DNA of 64,000 bases from Pelagicoccus albus (GTDB taxonomy: Bacteria; Verrucomicrobiota; Verrucomicrobiia; Opitutales; Opitutaceae). The stretch is from contig NZ_JACHVC010000012.1 of assembly GCF_014230145.1 (NCBI RefSeq), positions 501,001 to 565,000 of the forward strand, in the 5' to 3' direction. Below, in pieces: positions 54,349 to 63,615 of this stretch. A model generated the notes under the pieces. That model ran no database searches and was not told where the DNA came from. It saw only the letters and a program-made list of their open reading frames with translations. Position numbers and translations under genes: made by a program. Each line of letters opens with the position of its first letter. Position 1 is the first letter of the stretch.

Positions 54349-57300
54349 ATGACCCTTTCTCAACGCTCCCCCCTCTCCCTTTTTTTCCTGATCCTGGTCG
54401 CGGCGGCCCAGCTGCAAGCAGCCGAGCTGAGCCCCGCCATCTTCAACCCCAGCGATGACTGGGAACTCGCAACAGATATCGGTTTAGACGCAGATTCAGG
54501 AGAACTCACCCCACAACAGCATCCAGAAGGGGACATCTTTTACACAAAAGGTGAAGCGAGCGACGGGAACGGCTACCTCAGGACCGGAGCCACCTACGCC
54601 GACCAAATAATAAGCTTCGAATACATGGTTCCTCCGGAATCAGAGGCGGCCGTCTACGTGCAAGGCCGCTACGAGATAAGGTTGTCCAGCCACGGCGAGC
54701 AAACACCTTCCGCTTCAACCTCTGGGGCTTTGCAAGCTGGATTCGACACGGAGCGCGACTTCGCTTTCGACGCCCAAGCCCCACTCCTCGATGCCGCCAA
54801 GCCCGCCGGCGAATGGAACACTGTGGAGATCCGCTTCCGCCCCCACCGCAAGGACGAGGCCTTCAACAAGGTGGCCAACGCATTCTTCCTCGATATAAGC
54901 ATCAATGGCGAAGTCGTGCAAAAGGAAGTCCAGATCCCCTACTACAATTCCGGATCGATCCAGCACTGGGAGCAGTACGATGGCCCGCTGGTTTTCCGAG
55001 CGGCAAACGGCCCTATCGCCATCCAAAACGCTAGGATCGACCACGCCAATTTCGAAGAAGTCCTAGTACCATCTGATGAAGAAAGCTCAAACATCTCCGA
55101 ACTCGTCGATCAAGTGGAGTTAGGCAAAGAAACCTTCACCGCCCTCGGCTGCATCGAATGTCACACCACTAAAAAAGGAGACACCTCATTCAAGACTGGC
55201 CCCAATCTGTACGGTCTCTTCCAGCGCTACCCGCGTAAACGGGAAATCGTGGAGCCAGCCACTGGGGCCCATTTTTCCATCGATGCAGACCGCTCCTACG
55301 CCAAACGTTCCATCCGATTACCCGCCGCCGAGCTAGCCATCGCCGAGTCGGGCGCTAATGCCGGCGAACCCTACCTGCCAGTCATGGTTACCTACACGGA
55401 GGAAATTCTTTCCAACGCCAAGGTCGACGCCATCTACCGCTACCTCGCTACGCTAAACGATCCGGAAACTCGCGACGCGGTGCAGGTTCTCGTTCCGAAA
55501 GATGGCCCCACCGAATACGACCCAACCGCCGATCCCATGGAAGTTCTGGTCCTGGATCGGACCCGTATCCAACGCGGCACCATGGAAGGACTCTCCGGAC
55601 GCAGCATCCACGTGGGCTTGCCCAATGGAGTCAACTACACCTTCGACCCGCGGACTTTAGCGATCGAAAAGCTCTGGCAAGGCGGCTTCGTCAATGGAGC
55701 TGGCGAGTGGGAAAACCGCGGCGGCGGCGGATTCTCGCCAGGATTTGCAAGCAAGGAGATCGACTTTGCGGGGCAAGGCGGCTTGCTCACTCCGCTCGAT
55801 TCCGAGGGCTCTCCCATCGACTTCTCCTTCAAGGAAGCGGTCTTCCGGGATTGGGAAACCATCGACGCCTCCCTCCACTCCAGCGAAGACCACCTCGAGA
55901 TGCTGGCCAAAATCGACGCGAAATTCCTCGGCTACTCCCTCGATTCCACCCAGCCAGATGCAGCTCCTTTCTTCAAATATCGCATTGGCCCCAACACCCT
56001 TGCCGTGCAGGCCAACATCAACTCGGACGGGACCGCGACCTTCCTTCTCAGCGGGAAACTCGTGCAAGAGCAGGCCTTCTCAATAAATGCAAACGCCCTG
56101 GGCGAAATCACTGTTGATTCCGGAACTCTCGGCGAGGACGGACGCTGGATCTTGCCTGCCACTGCGAATCTGCAAGCCAGCCTTACCGCGAAAATCGGCC
56201 TCGCCAGTTTGGTCTGGAGACCGGAACCTGTTGAGGAAAACCACCTCGTCCAGCCATTAGTCGTTAAGGAAACGGAAGCCGATCTCCCTGCAGGCTACCG
56301 ATCGGAGCAATACGTGCAGCCGGTCGACAACTACGGGCGCGATCTCCTTTTCGAGGCCACCGCCATCGACGTGGCCCCGGATGGAACAATCGTGGTCGGT
56401 ACCCGAACCGCAGGAATCTGGCGAATTGTCGACGGACAATGGCGACTCTTCGCCGAGGGGCTATTCGACTGTCTCGGCCTGGTGGTTGAAGACGAGAAAG
56501 GCCTCACCATCGTTGCCGGGCAGAAGCCGGAACTCACCCGCATTAGCGACACAGACGGCGATGGAATAGCGGACAGCTTCGAGACCTTGGCTGACCAATT
56601 TAGCTATCACGGCAACTACCACTCCTACATGCACGGACCGGTTCGCGACGCGGATGGAAACTACTATTTCAACCTAAACCTCTTGCATACCGACGACGCC
56701 ATTTACAAGGGACAAGGCGCCTACATGGGCACTTCCGGAGGATTCAGTGGCTGGACGATTAAGGTGACGCCCGAAGGCGAATTCATTCCCTGGGCCAATG
56801 GTTTGCGCAGTCCGGCCAGCCTTGGGATCGATCCTGAAGGCACGATCTGGTACGCGGACAATCAGGGCGAGTTCGTATCCACCTCTAAACTCTTCATCTT
56901 GCAGGAAGGCAAATTCTACGGACATCCCGCCGGCCTGATCGACTTGCCAAATATGACACCTGACTCCGCTGAAATCCAGTGGTCGGCAGTGGCGGAGGGC
57001 AGAGAAAAAGCAGTCGCTCTCTTCCCTCACAACCGAGTCGCCAACTCCCCCGGCCACATGGCTTGGGATACCACGGGCGGAGCTTTTGGTCCTTTCGCTG
57101 GGCAAATATTCATCGGAGACCAGACCCAGTCCAAACTTCTGCGCGTCGCGACTTACGAAGTGGGCGGGCAACTGAGAGCTGCCGTCATCCCATTCGGATC
57201 CGAGCTGCAATCCGGCTTGATGCGGCCCGTATTTCTGCCGGATGGAAGTTTACTGATCGGCCAAACAGGACGCGGCTGGCACGCCCAAGGCGGAAAGATC

Positions 57301-57675
57301 GCCAGCTTGCAAAGACTGGTTTGGGACGGGGAAACCATAGCTCAAGGCATTCTTTCCGCTTCTTTGGATGAAGCGGAAACCACGCTGAAAATCGAGCTGA
57401 CTCAGCCTTTGGAGAAATCGCTGACCGAAGAGATTCTATTGTCCGAAACTCAACTCGAATCCTGGTACTATCGTGACGCCCCCGACTACGGCTCGCCGGA
57501 GCTTGACCTGATCGAGCATAGCTTCGCCGCAGCCACGATCAGCGAAGATCGCAAAACAATCACCTTCAAGATCGAGCCCTCAGAATTCGAACCACACGAG
57601 CACAAAACATCCCGCGTCTACCACCTCGAACTCGCCCTTCCCGAGCAGCTCGAAGCCTACGTGACAGGGCTCTAG
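54349..57675 (+). CDS. Secreted DUF6797/cytochrome c multi-domain protein
   Basis: An 1108-residue exported protein with a signal peptide (residues 1-24). In order: a jelly-roll domain like DUF1080/3-keto-glucoside hydrolases (about 35-230), a class I cytochrome c with heme motif CIECH at 268-272 (Cys268, Cys271, His272), a DUF6797-type region (about 370-620), and a beta-propeller resembling sorbosone dehydrogenase or NHL proteins (about 650-1000). This architecture is common in Planctomycetes and Verrucomicrobiota, where such proteins are thought to take part in sugar or glycan breakdown. It would act in the periplasm with electron transfer through heme. The heme partner is not in this window. 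Confidence 0.82.
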   Translation: MTLSQRSPLSLFFLILVAAAQLQAAELSPAIFNPSDDWELATDIGLDADSGELTPQQHPEGDIFYTKGEASDGNGYLRTGATYADQIISFEYMVPPESEAAVYVQGRYEIRLSSHGEQTPSASTSGALQAGFDTERDFAFDAQAPLLDAAKPAGEWNTVEIRFRPHRKDEAFNKVANAFFLDISINGEVVQKEVQIPYYNSGSIQHWEQYDGPLVFRAANGPIAIQNARIDHANFEEVLVPSDEESSNISELVDQVELGKETFTALGCIECHTTKKGDTSFKTGPNLYGLFQRYPRKREIVEPATGAHFSIDADRSYAKRSIRLPAAELAIAESGANAGEPYLPVMVTYTEEILSNAKVDAIYRYLATLNDPETRDAVQVLVPKDGPTEYDPTADPMEVLVLDRTRIQRGTMEGLSGRSIHVGLPNGVNYTFDPRTLAIEKLWQGGFVNGAGEWENRGGGGFSPGFASKEIDFAGQGGLLTPLDSEGSPIDFSFKEAVFRDWETIDASLHSSEDHLEMLAKIDAKFLGYSLDSTQPDAAPFFKYRIGPNTLAVQANINSDGTATFLLSGKLVQEQAFSINANALGEITVDSGTLGEDGRWILPATANLQASLTAKIGLASLVWRPEPVEENHLVQPLVVKETEADLPAGYRSEQYVQPVDNYGRDLLFEATAIDVAPDGTIVVGTRTAGIWRIVDGQWRLFAEGLFDCLGLVVEDEKGLTIVAGQKPELTRISDTDGDGIADSFETLADQFSYHGNYHSYMHGPVRDADGNYYFNLNLLHTDDAIYKGQGAYMGTSGGFSGWTIKVTPEGEFIPWANGLRSPASLGIDPEGTIWYADNQGEFVSTSKLFILQEGKFYGHPAGLIDLPNMTPDSAEIQWSAVAEGREKAVALFPHNRVANSPGHMAWDTTGGAFGPFAGQIFIGDQTQSKLLRVATYEVGGQLRAAVIPFGSELQSGLMRPVFLPDGSLLIGQTGRGWHAQGGKIASLQRLVWDGETIAQGILSASLDEAETTLKIELTQPLEKSLTEEILLSETQLESWYYRDAPDYGSPELDLIEHSFAAATISEDRKTITFKIEPSEFEPHEHKTSRVYHLELALPEQLEAYVTGL

Positions 57676-57698
57676 CTCAAAAAGCGAAAACCCAAAGC

Positions 57699-59792
57699 TC
57701 ACGAACTCCAGCGATAGCGGTCGAAGAGCGGTTTCCAGCTGGAGTGCAGGTCTTCAGGATCCATGGTCCAGACCTCGGCGTGCAGCTGCGTTAACATCTC
57801 CACATCGCTTAGAACCTGCTTTTCCTCATTGGACCTCAGCGCCCCGTTGCCTTGCTTGAGCAAGCGCTCTGTCAGGATCTTATTATTCGCTTCCGTGTTT
57901 TGTTGAGTCGCAGCAGCGCCTGCCAGACTCACTCGGATGGCGTTAAGATAGGGATCCACCACTGCATTCATTACCCCCGGGATCGGCTTTTCGTCGTCAA
58001 AAATCCAATTGGACTGCGTGAAGCGTTCCTGCAAAACCGGGACCGCTTCGAGTTCGGCAGATGTATCGATCTCCACCGGAGTCGACAGGATTTTCATCCG
58101 CCCCAAAGCTCGGCCGATGGAAGGCTTGCTCACGATCCAGGAGACAAAAGGAGAGACCATCATGGCACCACTGACTGGCAGCGTCCAATACAAGTAAGTA
58201 TCGCTGACCTGTCGGGCCAACAAGGTGGCAATCAAGCCAACTAGTGCGTGCGTGCGGTGCGACTTGAAGGCATCGTAAAGTCGAAGTCCATCACCCGCTA
58301 AGCGGTTTTGAGTGGACCAGCCGACTCCTTTACCAAGCGCGGTGAAAACAACAAACTGGCCATGATAAAGCATCATAACCGGAGCCACCGCAGCGGAAGT
58401 TATGATCTCCAGCAAGACGCTGACCGTGCACTGAATTCCGCCGCCGAATAACCGCGTCCGGCCCTTGGTCAGGAAGGCATCGAGCAATGCCAACACCTTC
58501 GGCAAGAAAAGCAGGCTAAAGGTCACTCCTCCAATCAAAGCTCCATGCTCAGCCAATGGGATTTGGAAAATGTCGCCTACACCGCTGGTGGGCAGAAGCG
58601 AAAGCTGACTGCGAACCCGGTTGTAGATCAGAATCCCGCTCAGGATCAAAAAGATGGCCCAGAGCAAAGAAGACGCGTAGCCCATGATGCCATTGCCCAA
58701 ATGCAGGCGGCTGGCAAACGTGAGACCGCGCGAGAACAGCAGCCAGAAGTGCTGCATGTTTCCTTGGCACCAGCGTCGATCACGCTTGGCGTGCTCGATC
58801 ATATCCTGCGGACATTCTTCGTAAGTCCCCTCCAAATCTTCCGCCAAACGTACCTCGTAACCGGCTCGCTGCATGAGGGCCGCTTCCACGAAGTCGTGAC
58901 TCAGGATCTTGCCTCCGAAAGGTTCGCGACCGGGCAAATCCGGCAGGGCGCAATGATCGATAAAAGGTCCCAAACGGATGATCGCGTTGTGCCCCCAATA
59001 GTTGCCTTGCCCCCCTTGCCAGAAGTTGAGTCCAGCGATGAAAACCGGGCCATAGAAGTGATTGGAGAACTGCTGAAGCCGTCCCCAGAAACTCTCGGAG
59101 TATACGATCTTGGGAGCAGTCTGCAGGAGTCCGATTCGCGGGTCCGCTTCCATGCGGTCGTAAAGCGCGACCAGCGTGTCGCCAGTCATGACGCTATCCG
59201 CGTCAAGTGTGACCATGTAACGGTAGCGGGATCCCCAGCTTTCGCAGAACTCGAGCAAATTGCCGGCTTTCTTATCTGTATTCACCGTGCGGCGACGGTA
59301 GTGTATACGGCCAAACGCATCCAGATCCCGACACAGGCTAGCCCAGCTTTGCTCTTCCTCCAGCCAACGTTCTGGCTTAGTGGAGTCGCTGAGTATGAAA
59401 AAGTCGAATACCTCGCCACGTCCGGTTTGCTTCAGCGATTCGTACATAGTGCGAAGCCCCGCGAACACGCGCTTCGGGTCTTCGTTGTAGACTGGGAGCA
59501 CGATCGCGACGCTTCCAGGGTTGTCCGGATCGACAGGAGTCTCGTTGATCTCCTTGGCTCGGCGGCGGCGGTAGAAAAAGCCGATCAGCGAGTGGGTCGC
59601 TCCCCAAGAGATGTTCCAATTGAGGATAGCGAAGAGGATCGTGAGTGGCACGATGCCCTGCTCGATACCGAGCCGCCAAAGGAAATTGGAAAAGAGCACC
59701 GTGGGAAAAGCGGTGAACATGAGAGCCGTAACAAAGAAGAAGAGCCTCTGCCAATCGAGGAACTGCCGGCCTTTTTTAGGTTCGTTCTTCAT
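57699..59792 (-). CDS. opgH: Glucan biosynthesis glucosyltransferase OpgH
   Basis: A 697-residue inner-membrane GT2 enzyme that makes the linear beta-1,2-glucan backbone of osmoregulated periplasmic glucans and moves it across the membrane. Evidence: DADSVMTGDTLVALY for the nucleotide-sugar site, YWGHNAIIRLGPFIDHCALPDLPG, SHDFVEAALMQRAG and RDRRWCQGNMQHF, all close to E. coli OpgH, with about seven helices. E. coli OpgH (847 residues) has a longer N terminus that is absent here. One base upstream ends a separate 190-residue membrane protein gene, so the operon is opgG-(unknown)-opgH. Confidence 0.93.
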   Translation of the reverse strand: MKNEPKKGRQFLDWQRLFFFVTALMFTAFPTVLFSNFLWRLGIEQGIVPLTILFAILNWNISWGATHSLIGFFYRRRRAKEINETPVDPDNPGSVAIVLPVYNEDPKRVFAGLRTMYESLKQTGRGEVFDFFILSDSTKPERWLEEEQSWASLCRDLDAFGRIHYRRRTVNTDKKAGNLLEFCESWGSRYRYMVTLDADSVMTGDTLVALYDRMEADPRIGLLQTAPKIVYSESFWGRLQQFSNHFYGPVFIAGLNFWQGGQGNYWGHNAIIRLGPFIDHCALPDLPGREPFGGKILSHDFVEAALMQRAGYEVRLAEDLEGTYEECPQDMIEHAKRDRRWCQGNMQHFWLLFSRGLTFASRLHLGNGIMGYASSLLWAIFLILSGILIYNRVRSQLSLLPTSGVGDIFQIPLAEHGALIGGVTFSLLFLPKVLALLDAFLTKGRTRLFGGGIQCTVSVLLEIITSAAVAPVMMLYHGQFVVFTALGKGVGWSTQNRLAGDGLRLYDAFKSHRTHALVGLIATLLARQVSDTYLYWTLPVSGAMMVSPFVSWIVSKPSIGRALGRMKILSTPVEIDTSAELEAVPVLQERFTQSNWIFDDEKPIPGVMNAVVDPYLNAIRVSLAGAAATQQNTEANNKILTERLLKQGNGALRSNEEKQVLSDVEMLTQLHAEVWTMDPEDLHSSWKPLFDRYRWSS

Positions 59793-59793
59793 C

Positions 59794-60366
59794 TTATCTG
59801 AGCAAGTAAACGACTAGGCCAAATATTCCGATGTAGATAGTCCACACCACAAGAGCTCCCACAAATGGCCAACGGTCGATGACTCGCCAAGTCTCGTCCG
59901 CCACTGCGGAAACCGGTCCCAAGTCGATCTTTCTAGGGATCATGCGAGCTTCGCTAAAGTCAGGCCCCGTGCGCAGGAACGTGTTCTTCATCGAATCGAG
60001 GAATTCCTGAGGCCACGGGCCGGGATGCAAAAATTCGCCCTGCCAACGGGTCGGCATATCAGCCAAAAAAAGTGCCAAACGCCCTTGGGCGCCGATCTCC
60101 TTCTGCGGCACTCCTGCCGCTTCCAATACTTCGGCAAACCAGGTTCGCACCACCTTTTTGGCCTCTTCCATGGCGAGCACCGAAGGACTTTTGCCAGAGG
60201 GCTCTACGCGCTCCGCCGCGCGTGAAAGGATCTTGGCCACCAGCTGGCTCAGCAAAAGGCGGTCTTGGATGTGCAAGGCGCAAAAGTAGCGCTCCACCCG
60301 CTGGTACGCGTCGCCCCAGTCAATGAATCCTTCGGAGCGAGGGGCTATTTTCTCTAGTGGGTCCAT
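59794..60366 (-). CDS. Unknown membrane-tethered protein between opgG and opgH
   Basis: A 190-residue protein: a soluble charged N-terminal region (about residues 1-160, with helices such as YQRVERYFCALHIQDRLLLSQLV and a GEFLHPGPWPQEFLDSMKN segment) and a single C-terminal membrane helix ending IGIFGLVVYLLR. I do not recognise a family. Its position between opgG and opgH, with a 13-base overlap with opgG and one base before opgH, suggests it is part of the glucan machine; it might replace the cytoplasmic N-terminal region of proteobacterial OpgH. The ATG at 60366 is preferred to a TTG at 60378. Confidence 0.6.
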   Translation of the reverse strand: MDPLEKIAPRSEGFIDWGDAYQRVERYFCALHIQDRLLLSQLVAKILSRAAERVEPSGKSPSVLAMEEAKKVVRTWFAEVLEAAGVPQKEIGAQGRLALFLADMPTRWQGEFLHPGPWPQEFLDSMKNTFLRTGPDFSEARMIPRKIDLGPVSAVADETWRVIDRWPFVGALVVWTIYIGIFGLVVYLLR

Positions 60367-61871
60367 TGATAAGCCCAAACTTCAGAGTTCTCCCCAGAAG
60401 GGAACAACAGTTGACTCCTCAGTTCAGTCACACCCGCTTCCACTGGTTCCAACCTAAGAACCACACGCCAAGTTTGGGAGTACGGATTCCAAACGACCTG
60501 CTCGTCGATCATACGGGCAGCCCCTTCCACCGCAGTTAGAAGTTCAGGTGATTCAGTGGTCTCGGAGCCGCTGAATTCGATTACGAAAACCTCAGAACCG
60601 GGATAAGACGGATCCGTGCCAGTGCGGGTAGAAACCACCGTAGCCGAAGGATAGGCTTCCGGAGCTGGCTCTGGCGACCAATGAAGATCGTACTCGAACT
60701 CCATGGAGCCCCCTTTCTCTGGCAAAATCGCTGGCTCCCAGAACGCTACCACGTTATCTTCAAATTCTGTGTTGGTGGGCAGTTCCACCAACTTCACGAA
60801 GCCCTTGCCCCAATCTCCCTTGGTCTCGATCCAGACAGAGGGACGATTGTGGTATTCGGCTTCCAAATCCTGATAGCTATCAAAATCGCGGTCGCGCTGC
60901 ATGAGCCCAAACCCGCTCAGCTCTTCGGTGCTGAAGTAAGACAAGCGCGTCTTGTCCGAGAGATCGAGAGCTCTCCAGAGGGGGCTATCCTCAGCCTCGA
61001 GGACGATGAGCCCATCCGTGTCGTGCACTTCCGGACGGTAGTCGTGCTCAAAACTGGTTCGGTTTTCACCCCGCCAGTACATGCTAGTCAGCGGAGCAAT
61101 GCCAAAGCTCTCCACCGATTCACGCAGGAAAACCCGGGCTTTTACCTCCATCACTGTGCTGGTGCCCGGACGGATAACGAACTCGTAAGCTCCGGTAACA
61201 CTGGGCCCATCCAGCAAAGCATACATCACCAGCTTGCTTGAGTTGCCCAATGGCTTGCCAAGCCAGACCTCACGGAAAATCGGGAATTCTTCCTCGATGC
61301 CGAGGCCGGAATTGATGGCTAGACCGCGGGCTGAGGTTCCATACCGGGTATCGAAACCCGTACCGCGAAAATAGCTCGCTCCTAGAAACGAGGCCACTTC
61401 ACGGTAGTCCGTTCCTTCGTTTCCCGCGTCGTAGGAGAGACGCAGGCCAGCGTAATCGAGCGATGAAGGCATGCGGGCCTCCAACTCGGCATCATCGAAT
61501 TCGAAGAACTCTTTCAGATAACGAACGTGCTGAGCGTGAGTGGGAGTGAACTCGTTAACTTTGAGTCGATTCTTGTGCAGAAAACCCGGATGAAAAAAGC
61601 CGAGGCTAAACGGCAGCCCCTCGTCTTTCCACATGTACTTGTCCGCGTCATAGCGAATCTTGCGGTACGCGTCGTAGTCCAAATCGTTCAGAAATCCTGG
61701 AAGTGGCTCGGGAGCGACATAGGGCGATTTGGACAAATCTTCCGCCAAATCGGCGACGTATTCGAAATCGACTTCCACGCGGCGCATGGCGTCAACAGAT
61801 GCGCAGCCGGAAAGCAGGATTGTAGCGGCCGCGACTAAAGGAGCGCGTCCAAAAAGGGAGTTTCGGCACAT
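60354..61871 (-). CDS. opgG: Glucan biosynthesis protein OpgG (MdoG family)
   Basis: A 505-residue protein, about the size of E. coli OpgG (511). It holds the MdoG/OpgG domain: LDYDAYRKIRYDADKYMWKDEG, LPFSLGFFHPGFL, SYFRGTGFDTRYGTSARGLAIN, and GAYEFVIRPGT, then EFEYDLHWSPEP in the immunoglobulin-like C-terminal domain. The N terminus ends in LLSGC, so unlike the soluble E. coli protein it is probably a lipoprotein (Cys23). OpgG works in the periplasm on the glucan made by OpgH. The ATG at 61871 fits the signal. Confidence 0.93.
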   Translation of the reverse strand: MCRNSLFGRAPLVAAATILLSGCASVDAMRRVEVDFEYVADLAEDLSKSPYVAPEPLPGFLNDLDYDAYRKIRYDADKYMWKDEGLPFSLGFFHPGFLHKNRLKVNEFTPTHAQHVRYLKEFFEFDDAELEARMPSSLDYAGLRLSYDAGNEGTDYREVASFLGASYFRGTGFDTRYGTSARGLAINSGLGIEEEFPIFREVWLGKPLGNSSKLVMYALLDGPSVTGAYEFVIRPGTSTVMEVKARVFLRESVESFGIAPLTSMYWRGENRTSFEHDYRPEVHDTDGLIVLEAEDSPLWRALDLSDKTRLSYFSTEELSGFGLMQRDRDFDSYQDLEAEYHNRPSVWIETKGDWGKGFVKLVELPTNTEFEDNVVAFWEPAILPEKGGSMEFEYDLHWSPEPAPEAYPSATVVSTRTGTDPSYPGSEVFVIEFSGSETTESPELLTAVEGAARMIDEQVVWNPYSQTWRVVLRLEPVEAGVTELRSQLLFPSGENSEVWAYQWTH

Positions 61872-62092
61872 TTTGATACAGGAAGGAGTTGGTAAAATAA
61901 GTTTCAAAACAAGGAGGATGCTAGCACCACCGCATACCGCATCGAGCACGAAATGTTCCATAAGCTATGCGCATACTAAGCTCACAGTCTCCGCCTTTCT
62001 ACGCGGGGTTAATTTTCGCCATAAGTATCTCCAGCAAAGATTTTTATATAGAATTCACTTCAGAGAGGATTTTTTTATAGACCCTCTGAGAC

Positions 62093-63454
62093 CTATTTTC
62101 TGTCCCTGCTTTTTGCCTTTCTGGAGGAGGCATTTTGCAAGGTTTTCACGTCTCGCAGCGGCAAGTCTGGTGGCAATTTGGAGCTGCTATTTTTGGGCAC
62201 TCCTAGCCTCTGGGCCGAGTAGATCCCCGAGTGTCCAGAACAGTAGTAAGCGATAAAACTTCCGACCGCGAAATAGATGCCGTAGTGCGATCCAAACAGC
62301 TCGATCCCCATGATCGTGCAGGCCAGAGGCGTATTGGTCGCACCCGCAAATACAGCCACAAGCCCCACTCCAGCCATCAAGTCAACTGGAGCTCCCAACA
62401 AAACCGCCAAGGTATTTCCTAAGGTCGCTCCTATAAAAAACAACGGGGTAACCTCGCCCCCTTTGAACCCGACAGACAGGGTGACAGCCGTGAACAAGAG
62501 CTTCCACCACCAGCTCCAAACATCTGCTCCACCAGCCTCGAACGCGGAGAGCAAAGTAACCGCGCCTTCATGCGAACTCCGCACCCCAAGCCCGATATAG
62601 TCGCGAGTCCCTAACAGATAGACCAATCCGATCACTACCGCGGCACCCATGGCGACGCGCACCGGAGCGTGAGGCGAAATCTTGCCAAAGCCAATTTGCA
62701 GGCCGTGCGTCAATTCCGCGAACACCTTGCTAGCCAAACCAAACGCCACCGCCGCCAAAGCGACCTTTCCCAGCAGCGGGATATCGAGCAAAGCCCGCAG
62801 GTGCTCGGGGTCGCTTATGGAAATGTGGTAAGTCGCGTGGTGCACCCCCCAAGCCGAGCAAGTGTAGTCACCCACCAAGCTGGCCACCATCACGGGAATC
62901 AAAGCTCCATACTGCATCCGCCCGATGACTAGGACCTCCATCGCGAAAATCGCCCCGGTCAATGGGGTTCCAAAAACGGACCCAAACCCGGCCGCCACTC
63001 CGGCCATCAGAAGGATACGCGTATTCTCCGCTCCGAATTTGCAAAGCCGGCCGTAGGCACTGGCCAGGCTCCCGCCCATTTGCACAGCGGTACCTTCCCG
63101 ACCGGCCGAGCCTCCGAACAAGTGCGTCACCAAGGTGCCAAACAAAACCAACGGGGCCATGCGAGTCGGCACGCCTCCTCCGGGTTCGTGAATGCGATCG
63201 AGGATCAGATTATTACCGCCTTTAGCCGATTTTCCAATCCACTGGTCGAGGTAAGCCATTCCTACACCCGCAACCGGAAGCAGAAAAAGCAGCCACTCGT
63301 ATTGCCAACGCAACTCCGTCGAACGATCCAAAGACCAAAGAAATAAGGCGCTGGCCGATCCGGACAGAATTCCAACCGGAATCACCAACAAGGTCCACAG
63401 GAGCAACTGCCGGAGATTCTCAAAATGTTCGCGGATATCGAAAAGGGATTTCAT
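62093..63454 (-). CDS. CLC-F-type (fluoride/proton) antiporter
   Basis: A 453-residue CLC membrane protein. The gating Glu is Glu120 in GGSAGREGTAVQMG. Instead of the chloride-type GSGIP loop it has GGNNLILD (Asn81-Asn82), and the order and spacing match CLC-F proteins, in which Met79 and Glu118 of the Enterococcus protein hold the same places. This group exchanges fluoride for protons and protects against fluoride. Other CLC features, such as GSVFGTPLTGAIFAMEVL, are present. No fluoride riboswitch is visible upstream. The neighbouring 220-base gap to opgG is AT-rich and gene-free. Confidence 0.85.
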   Translation of the reverse strand: MKSLFDIREHFENLRQLLLWTLLVIPVGILSGSASALFLWSLDRSTELRWQYEWLLFLLPVAGVGMAYLDQWIGKSAKGGNNLILDRIHEPGGGVPTRMAPLVLFGTLVTHLFGGSAGREGTAVQMGGSLASAYGRLCKFGAENTRILLMAGVAAGFGSVFGTPLTGAIFAMEVLVIGRMQYGALIPVMVASLVGDYTCSAWGVHHATYHISISDPEHLRALLDIPLLGKVALAAVAFGLASKVFAELTHGLQIGFGKISPHAPVRVAMGAAVVIGLVYLLGTRDYIGLGVRSSHEGAVTLLSAFEAGGADVWSWWWKLLFTAVTLSVGFKGGEVTPLFFIGATLGNTLAVLLGAPVDLMAGVGLVAVFAGATNTPLACTIMGIELFGSHYGIYFAVGSFIAYYCSGHSGIYSAQRLGVPKNSSSKLPPDLPLRDVKTLQNASSRKAKSRDRK

Positions 63455-63615
63455 CGAGGAGCCTCAGACATAAAATGCATGCGGCCCTAGGTTACAGAAC
63501 AAAGTCGCACGGAATTACCGATAATCGACAAAGCTGCTCTCCCTTGCTCGCGCTTGCCTTCCCTCCACTTTGCTTCTCAATTCAAAAGAACCGACGCCAC
63601 AACGCCTAAACCAAC

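Noticed and set aside
58545-59801. A 418-codon open frame on the plus strand opposite opgH
   Set aside because: It lies wholly antisense to opgH, which has clear conserved motifs, and its translation has no recognisable domain; long antisense frames are expected in GC-biased genes.
63455-63615. Fluoride riboswitch upstream of the CLC-F gene
   Set aside because: Looked for because CLC-F genes are often under it; the characteristic conserved core is not visible on either strand.
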